Below are positions 27,946 to 33,923 of a stretch of DNA of 33,923 bases, in pieces. The notes under the pieces are model-generated. The model did not search any database, was not told the DNA's origin, and saw nothing but the letters and a program-made list of their open reading frames with translations. The translations under genes were made by a program, and so were the position numbers. Numbering within the stretch: position 1 is the first letter of the stretch; the number at the start of each line of letters is the position of its first letter. The DNA is from Candidatus Heimdallarchaeota archaeon (GTDB lineage: Archaea; Asgardarchaeota; Heimdallarchaeia; Heimdallarchaeales; Heimdallarchaeaceae), in contig JAGLRO010000045.1 of assembly GCA_023136245.1 (NCBI GenBank), forward strand, positions 1 to 33,923, written 5' to 3'.

Positions 27946-29286
27946 GTGATTAAGAATCTTCTAATTCTAACAACCTACGGTCAAATATTTTATAGTCAAG
28001 AATTTGAAAAGACTGAAGAAGCTGTTGATGTTGCGCTTACTGGTGGTTTAATGAGTGCCATCTACTCAATGGCAACAGAAACACAAAGAGAAAAAATATC
28101 TGAATTCGAACTTGTTACTTCAAGAATCATATTTCAAGAAGAAAGAACCGATCTTCTGTTCGTTATAACTGTCGATAAAAGAATGGACTCGAAAGACACA
28201 TATGAACTTCTAAACATGATTTCAAAACGATTCTTCGAGAAATATGGTGAAATAAGGATAGATGGTCTGGTTTTAACTGATTTTGAAGTAGATGCAACAG
28301 AGATTATTTACAAGAAGCTTTGGTATTTGGACACACAAAAGAGAAAATTCCGAATTTGGGATTACTTAGGAACTATTCTTGTCACTCTAGCAATTAGTTG
28401 GTACATGGTGTTAGTTTTTGGTTCAGCTCCCTTTGCAGGAATGCCTGAATTCGGTATAAAGACGTTTGTTTGGGACGGAATATTAGCTAATTTAACAAAT
28501 CCAATTGGTCTAACGTTGCAGTTACTTCTATTAATAGCTGTAATTGCAATACCAGCAATAGCAATTTATCTTTTGTTTAAGTTCACTTATGCTAGAGATA
28601 TCTTCAGATTTATCAGAGATTATGTATCACGTCCGACACGTGCGAGTTACTCTGAACTACTTCCGAATTACTTCCTTTTCAATATTCTAGTTTCTTTCTT
28701 ACTTTATACTAGCTTCATGATTTTTGCTGGAGGATATGCTTCTGAACTAAGAGTTCTTTCTTTATTCCCCGGTGGACTCCTAGGTGAAAAATTCGCAAAT
28801 GAATTTGATTTTCTAAATATCCTTCAAAGTTTACAAGTAAGTGACATAATGGATCAAATCGGATTAGGAATAATTACATGGGCTACTTGGGTGTTTATAT
28901 TTCCACTTGGCTATTCACTAATACTTGGAGAAAAAAGATGGAGAAAAATATACAAAAACGCTGTTTATATCACTTCAATTGCAATTCTCTTTCTATCAGT
29001 TAGTTATATTTTCAGTGGAGTTAAGTATCTAGAAGCAATTGGTTTTAATCCTCGAACGCCTAGTTTATTTGAAGCAGAGAAGAATTCTTTACTCTTTACT
29101 CTTACAGTTCATTTACCATTGAATATATTCGTCTTTGGTTTTATTCTTTTTATGGGAATAGGAGTTAACAGAGTTACTCCATCAAAAACTAGAGTTCCTT
29201 CGATCGTAGCACTGTTTGTCTCACTCTATTTTACCATGATTGTTCAGAGAATTATCTTCTTCATGCTATTTGCACCTACGACGTGA
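27946..29286 (+). CDS. Longin-like domain fused to ~7 transmembrane helices
   Basis: GTG start; IKNLLILTTYGQIFYSQEF...ALTGGLMSAIYSMATE...FELVTSRIIFQEERTDLLFVITVDKRMDSKDTYELLNMISKRFFEKYG, then seven hydrophobic segments. Confidence 0.6.
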   Translation: MIKNLLILTTYGQIFYSQEFEKTEEAVDVALTGGLMSAIYSMATETQREKISEFELVTSRIIFQEERTDLLFVITVDKRMDSKDTYELLNMISKRFFEKYGEIRIDGLVLTDFEVDATEIIYKKLWYLDTQKRKFRIWDYLGTILVTLAISWYMVLVFGSAPFAGMPEFGIKTFVWDGILANLTNPIGLTLQLLLLIAVIAIPAIAIYLLFKFTYARDIFRFIRDYVSRPTRASYSELLPNYFLFNILVSFLLYTSFMIFAGGYASELRVLSLFPGGLLGEKFANEFDFLNILQSLQVSDIMDQIGLGIITWATWVFIFPLGYSLILGEKRWRKIYKNAVYITSIAILFLSVSYIFSGVKYLEAIGFNPRTPSLFEAEKNSLLFTLTVHLPLNIFVFGFILFMGIGVNRVTPSKTRVPSIVALFVSLYFTMIVQRIIFFMLFAPTT

Positions 29287-29377
29287 CAATATTAGTGGAG
29301 GGTGACAGTTTTCTTCCTTTTAATCATAAAGTTTTAAATTTGATAAGTTAGATATAAGGAAAGACAAGTGATGAGCA

Positions 29378-30550
29378 GTGTTTAGATTTATTGTTAGATT
29401 CTTTTTTCATAATAGAAAAAGAACATATCAAGCAATTCTAACGTTGACCTTAGCATTAGTTATTTACATTGCGACAATCCTTCTAGTAAGAGGGTATGCA
29501 AGCAACATCAGTGGTATGGCTACAACCATTCAACCATCAAATTTCTTATTATTGGTTGAAAATGGAAAGAGCTTGTCAGAAAGTAGAATCAATCAAGAAG
29601 TATATTCATTCTTAGAAGAATACTCTATTACAACACCAAATGTTGAAGTCATACTTCCTCAAATTTATCTCCCTGTCTTAGTAAAAGGAGAAACGGGGGA
29701 GAGTAGATTAACGCATTTACGTTTATTGAATTTCACAACCTTTGAACATTTTCAACATCATAGTTATACATATCCTGTTTCTGAACCAGGAGATAATGAA
29801 TTAATTATGGGGCAACATATGAAGTCTCAATTAACTTCAGGCGTTGGAGCACAAATTCAAATTGAAATAGAAAACCTCTATGTAAATAGTAGTTTTACAA
29901 CTTCTTTCATTGGAAATTATACAGTTAAGAATATAATTGAATCTGGTCATGAATATGATATTGAAATCTTAGGATCAATCGAATATTTTCAATTCAATGT
30001 AACTCTAGATTATTATTCAATTATTGAACTACGAGTACTTGATACAAGAGAAATAGAAACTATCAAAGAAGAGATACTTGATGAATTTAATTTTCTAGAA
30101 ATTATTGAAGAAAAACAAACACAGAATTTCATCAATTACGCAACTGAAGAGGTTATTCAGACATTGACACTTTTGCAAATATTATTTTTTGTTCTAATGT
30201 TAATATCGATTACCTATAGCATTTATACTTTAGTAAAAGAGAGTGAAGAAGAAATCTTTATTCTGAGATCTATTGGTTCAACCAACACTCAAATTGTTGT
30301 ACTTTTTATGATGCAAGCATTATTTATAGGTGTTATCTCAGCAGTTCTTTCTCTCATTGTGGGGTATTTAGCTGTTAGTGGGATAGTTGCTTCAGTATCA
30401 GCTTTTATAGGCTTACCATTCTTAGCACTAAGAATCGATCTACAATTAATTGGTGTAATATTTTTATTCTCAGTATCACTTTCATTGGTTTCAGGGATTT
30501 ATCCAGCAATAAATGCTGCTAAAATAAGAGTAATCAAGGAGGAGCTCTAA
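29378..30550 (+). CDS. FtsX/MacB-like ABC transporter permease
   Basis: N-terminal TM, extracytoplasmic domain, then VLMLISITYSIYTLVKESEEEIFILRSIGSTNTQIVVLFMMQALFIGVISAVLSLIVGY and SGIYPAINAAKIRVIKEEL. GTG start. Confidence 0.9.
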   Translation: MFRFIVRFFFHNRKRTYQAILTLTLALVIYIATILLVRGYASNISGMATTIQPSNFLLLVENGKSLSESRINQEVYSFLEEYSITTPNVEVILPQIYLPVLVKGETGESRLTHLRLLNFTTFEHFQHHSYTYPVSEPGDNELIMGQHMKSQLTSGVGAQIQIEIENLYVNSSFTTSFIGNYTVKNIIESGHEYDIEILGSIEYFQFNVTLDYYSIIELRVLDTREIETIKEEILDEFNFLEIIEEKQTQNFINYATEEVIQTLTLLQILFFVLMLISITYSIYTLVKESEEEIFILRSIGSTNTQIVVLFMMQALFIGVISAVLSLIVGYLAVSGIVASVSAFIGLPFLALRIDLQLIGVIFLFSVSLSLVSGIYPAINAAKIRVIKEEL

Positions 30551-33500
30551 ATGGACTTACATAAAATCTTCCTTTATAATTTGCTACCTAAGAAGAGGAT
30601 ATTCATTGCTTTTATTGGATTCTTAATTAGTTCTACAATAATTACTGGTGGTGGAATCCTTATGCTAAATATCATTGAGTCCACTTCTTCATACCTCGGA
30701 GAGAGTGAAGATGTGCTTGTTTTATCGAATCCGAGAGCTTCTACACCGTATACTAGCATACTTCCTATGGATCTTGCTGAAACAATCAACTCTCTTTATG
30801 GTGTAATTGATGTTAGTCCGGAAGTAATGACAGCAGCAGTGTATAAGCAAACAGCTGTCTACTTCAGAGGTGTGGATGTCACAAAATTCGCAGATTTTAT
30901 GGACGTTGAATATCTTGATGGTGGTTATCCAATAGATAGAAATGACACCTTTGATGTAAGTATTGGAATAAACTTTGCAGAAAGAAATAACCTTGAAGCT
31001 GGAGATTTCTTAACAGTTTTCTCTACAAGATCTGATTCAGCTCTTGAATTACGAGTAAAATCTATCTTTTATTCGGGTACTTTATTGGATGATGAAATCA
31101 TAGCACCTCTATGGATTGGGCAATTCTTCTCTTTTGAATCTTACAATTATATAACACATATAAGGGTTAAAATTGATTTGGAGATAATCCCTGATAAAGA
31201 AATCTTGCGAGAGATAGTGAATAGTGAACATGAACTTACTGTTAATGTATTTACTCCTTGTAGCTTAGAAGAATTAAATGGTACTCTTTATATCAGAAAT
31301 ACTAGAGGAGACATTTTACGGGAAGAAATTTTCTACAATACAGATATTGTTCAATTGGTTCTTCCTTTCGGAGAATATGAACTACAAGTAGAGATTGGAA
31401 ACGAATTTTCTGAACCTCTTGAAATTATTCTGTTGTCTAACTTAACAAAGAATATTTACGTGCCATATATTCAAAGGGAGGTTAAAATAAGAGTTGTCAC
31501 AGATGAAGATGAACCTATAGAAGGTGCAAGAGTAAAGATTTTCAAACAAAGTGTTGAAGAAAGAGCTTTATGGAGTGACTCTTATACTAAATATACTGAT
31601 TCAAATGGAGAGGTTTCATTTATAGTTAGCAACGATAGTTACTATGCTGAGGCTACATATGAGAGATATAGGAAAGGTGTTGCATTTGTCACTACAGATG
31701 TAAATAATATTGAGATTGAACTAATAGATAGACACCCCAGTATTTCTGTAAATTCTCCAACAAATTTTAGCATATTCATAGGTAAGAGTCTTAATATCTC
31801 TGTGAGTGCTACTACTGGATATTCAATCTATTTTTATACAGATGGAAATCTTTTGACAATTCAAGAGTATTTTTTGAATCTAGAAGGAGAAAGACCTCCA
31901 CCCAGCATAAATGTACCTTTTGAAGTAGGACCACATTCAATCACTTTTGTTGCATATAATGAAGATTATCCAGGGAGTGGAGATAAAAGTAGAAATTATG
32001 CAGAAAAAACAGTCTATTTCACTATGTCACAGGATTTTCCCGTGTATTTTACTTTTAACAAAGTGATGAACGGATCGCAAATACTTCCTTTAAGTACATT
32101 AACTTTCAATAGCTCACTTTATTTCAGCAAAGACATTCTATATAGATGGGATAGTGATACATGGAAAGAAGTATTATATAATTCAATTCCTGCTCCACCA
32201 GAAATCGGCATCCACAAATTAACTCTTAAAGCTGAAACTGAGGATTTTTCAAGGTCTTGGGTCTTCTACTTTTCAGTAACAAATATAGTTGATTTCATCG
32301 GAATTTTGGGGATGTCTTCGTTTAAAATTATTAAAGGGGAATCACCCATACAGGTCTGGTATGACAAATTAGCTTCATCTGTATTGTTCCATTGGGATAG
32401 TGATATTGATATTTCAGTACCTCAAGATGGAATAATTTCAGCACAAAACTTAAGTGATGGATTTCATTCGCTAAATTTATCCATCTATAAGAACTCTCAA
32501 TGGTATTTCAAAACATACGAGATTAAAATTGATAATTTTGCTCCTAATATAACATTAAGTGTTGTAAATGGTACATCTTTAGATACTGGTAGCATAATCA
32601 GTTTTATACATAATGAAACTCTTTCTTGGTTGAAATATACATGGGACAATCAAGCATTTTCAAGAGTTTACAACAATAATATCACAGTACCTGAAGAAAA
32701 TGGAATTCATTCCTTGAAAATTACTGCATGCGATTTAGCAGGTAATTTGATAAATTACTTTTTTGAGTTTACTATCGTAAACTTCACCGGAGGATCACCA
32801 ATAGATTTCTATTTGTTTCATGAATATTCGGGATTTTTGAATCAGAATTTTATTGATCTAAACATTATAACTGATCTATTCTACTTTTCAATTGAATACA
32901 ACATAATTGGACCAATAAACTTGACAGGTTTACTATTAGAATCAAAACGGATTCATCTTTATCCAGGATTATATACCTTGGAAATTATCTTTAGTTTAAA
33001 TATCTTTGAACATAGAACAAGAACCTGGAATTTTGAAATATTCAATCATTTGAATTCTTCTCTTCTAACATCGCAGTTTCTAAATAGCACATATTCTGGA
33101 GATATTTTAGTTACAGTACCCTATTTTGATTTTACTTCATTGTTAAATGAAAACTCATCATTATTTTTAGTAGATGGGAGATACGATTTAACTCATGAAC
33201 TTGCAGAATTTCCAGGGGATATATTCAATCAGGAACTTATATTTGACACACTACATGCTACCATGACAATAATTTCTCCAGATTTTGGAAATGAAGAAAT
33301 GACTGTTCTTCTTGAGCTTTCAAGTGATGCGGTTGAAATCTATTTTAGCTTAGATTTGGAAACTATAGTATACAAATACGAAGGAGAAGTTTTTCTAGAA
33401 TACAGTTCTCCTGGAAAACACACAATTTCATTTACTCTGATTGATTGTTGTTACATTCAAACTATATCAGTTTATACGTTCTATGTTGGATTGGAATATT

Positions 33501-33923
33501 TAACAATGAATCTAACAATTCAAACGAAATCAGGAGATAATATTATTCCATACACAAATCTAAGTTTAGCAGTAAATAGCATCTACAATGGTACAGAGTA
33601 TATTATTACTTCAGATGTAGATGGGAGGGTTTATTTCAATATATTTCCAGGAGAATTTTACGTTTCTTTGAATATAGGTCTTCAAAATTATATTTTCACA
33701 TTTAACTCAAATGAAGGTTTAATTCAATCAATTTTCATTGGTCTGGCTAATGTTACTGTGATTGTACAAGACTATTATGTAGGAGTTCCAATCAGAGACC
33801 AGTATTGTATCATCAGAGACTATTCAGGGAATCGAATCAAAACTGTAAAAGCTGATCATGAAGGAAAAGTTGATACTACTTTAAATTTAGGTAATTATAT
33901 TTGTTATTTCCCACGTTCAAATA
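30551..33923 (+). CDS. Second FtsX/MacB-like permease with very large Ig-like/CnaB-like ectodomain, truncated by window end
   Basis: Open frame from ATG 30551 (abutting the preceding TAA) to the window edge, >1120 codons, absent from the ORF track because no stop is present. MDLHKIFLYNLLPKKRIFIAFIGFLISSTIITGGGILM..., MacB-PCD-like segment, then WD-containing Ig-like repeats and CnaB/carboxypeptidase-regulatory-like segments. Confidence 0.85.
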   Translation, partial: MDLHKIFLYNLLPKKRIFIAFIGFLISSTIITGGGILMLNIIESTSSYLGESEDVLVLSNPRASTPYTSILPMDLAETINSLYGVIDVSPEVMTAAVYKQTAVYFRGVDVTKFADFMDVEYLDGGYPIDRNDTFDVSIGINFAERNNLEAGDFLTVFSTRSDSALELRVKSIFYSGTLLDDEIIAPLWIGQFFSFESYNYITHIRVKIDLEIIPDKEILREIVNSEHELTVNVFTPCSLEELNGTLYIRNTRGDILREEIFYNTDIVQLVLPFGEYELQVEIGNEFSEPLEIILLSNLTKNIYVPYIQREVKIRVVTDEDEPIEGARVKIFKQSVEERALWSDSYTKYTDSNGEVSFIVSNDSYYAEATYERYRKGVAFVTTDVNNIEIELIDRHPSISVNSPTNFSIFIGKSLNISVSATTGYSIYFYTDGNLLTIQEYFLNLEGERPPPSINVPFEVGPHSITFVAYNEDYPGSGDKSRNYAEKTVYFTMSQDFPVYFTFNKVMNGSQILPLSTLTFNSSLYFSKDILYRWDSDTWKEVLYNSIPAPPEIGIHKLTLKAETEDFSRSWVFYFSVTNIVDFIGILGMSSFKIIKGESPIQVWYDKLASSVLFHWDSDIDISVPQDGIISAQNLSDGFHSLNLSIYKNSQWYFKTYEIKIDNFAPNITLSVVNGTSLDTGSIISFIHNETLSWLKYTWDNQAFSRVYNNNITVPEENGIHSLKITACDLAGNLINYFFEFTIVNFTGGSPIDFYLFHEYSGFLNQNFIDLNIITDLFYFSIEYNIIGPINLTGLLLESKRIHLYPGLYTLEIIFSLNIFEHRTRTWNFEIFNHLNSSLLTSQFLNSTYSGDILVTVPYFDFTSLLNENSSLFLVDGRYDLTHELAEFPGDIFNQELIFDTLHATMTIISPDFGNEEMTVLLELSSDAVEIYFSLDLETIVYKYEGEVFLEYSSPGKHTISFTLIDCCYIQTISVYTFYVGLEYLTMNLTIQTKSGDNIIPYTNLSLAVNSIYNGTEYIITSDVDGRVYFNIFPGEFYVSLNIGLQNYIFTFNSNEGLIQSIFIGLANVTVIVQDYYVGVPIRDQYCIIRDYSGNRIKTVKADHEGKVDTTLNLGNYICYFPRSN
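31835..32765 (+). repeat. Tandem Ig-like protein repeats (~82-83 aa period) in the permease ectodomain
   Basis: LYRWDSD (W codon 32147), LFHWDSD (W 32393), KYTWDNQ (W 32642) each followed by a GxH[SK]L strand; W-to-W spacing 82 and 83 codons. A more divergent copy (YFYTDGN...GPHSITF) precedes them. Confidence 0.75.

Noticed and set aside
29371-29385. Mini-ORF ATGAGCAGTGTTTAG overlapping the GTG start of the first permease
   Set aside because: A four-codon overlap can arise by chance and no supporting leader structure was seen.
30574-30789. 71-aa minus-strand ORF
   Set aside because: Antisense to the N-terminus of the second permease.
1-33923. CRISPR arrays, transposases, integrases, long terminal or inverted repeats
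   Set aside because: None recognised by reading either strand; the Cas4-like TM0106 protein alone does not indicate a CRISPR locus.

Overview
This 33.9 kb AT-rich window looks like a chromosomal segment of an archaeon, most likely Asgard-type. It holds three small GTPases (two Rab/Ras-like, one Arf-like) and a longin-like/multi-TM protein, mixed with archaeal housekeeping genes: GatD/GatE, archaeal CoaD (PPAT), RpoK, eL42, SucCD, adenosylhomocysteinase, MEMO1, a RimI/Ard1-type GNAT and a type IV pilin. No CRISPR array, transposon or prophage is visible. The observations most worth a second look are: (1) an abrupt silent-site codon switch inside the Ras-like GTPase gene near nt 6724, centred in a ~1.9 kb zone of strand-skewed codon usage; (2) a PUA/NSUN-family RNA methyltransferase homologue that has lost both catalytic cysteines and contains no Cys at all, so it is a likely pseudoenzyme; (3) a 1908-aa Lhr-type helicase abutting a 777-aa AlkZ/Lhr-CTD-like winged-helix protein; (4) a tRNA-His(GTG) with a 16-nt BHB intron, A73 and no encoded G-1; (5) an FtsX/MacB-like permease pair in which the second member carries a very large Ig-like/CnaB-like ectodomain running off the window; (6) a longin-like domain fused to about 7 TM helices. 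All calls are from reading the sequence; no database search was run.
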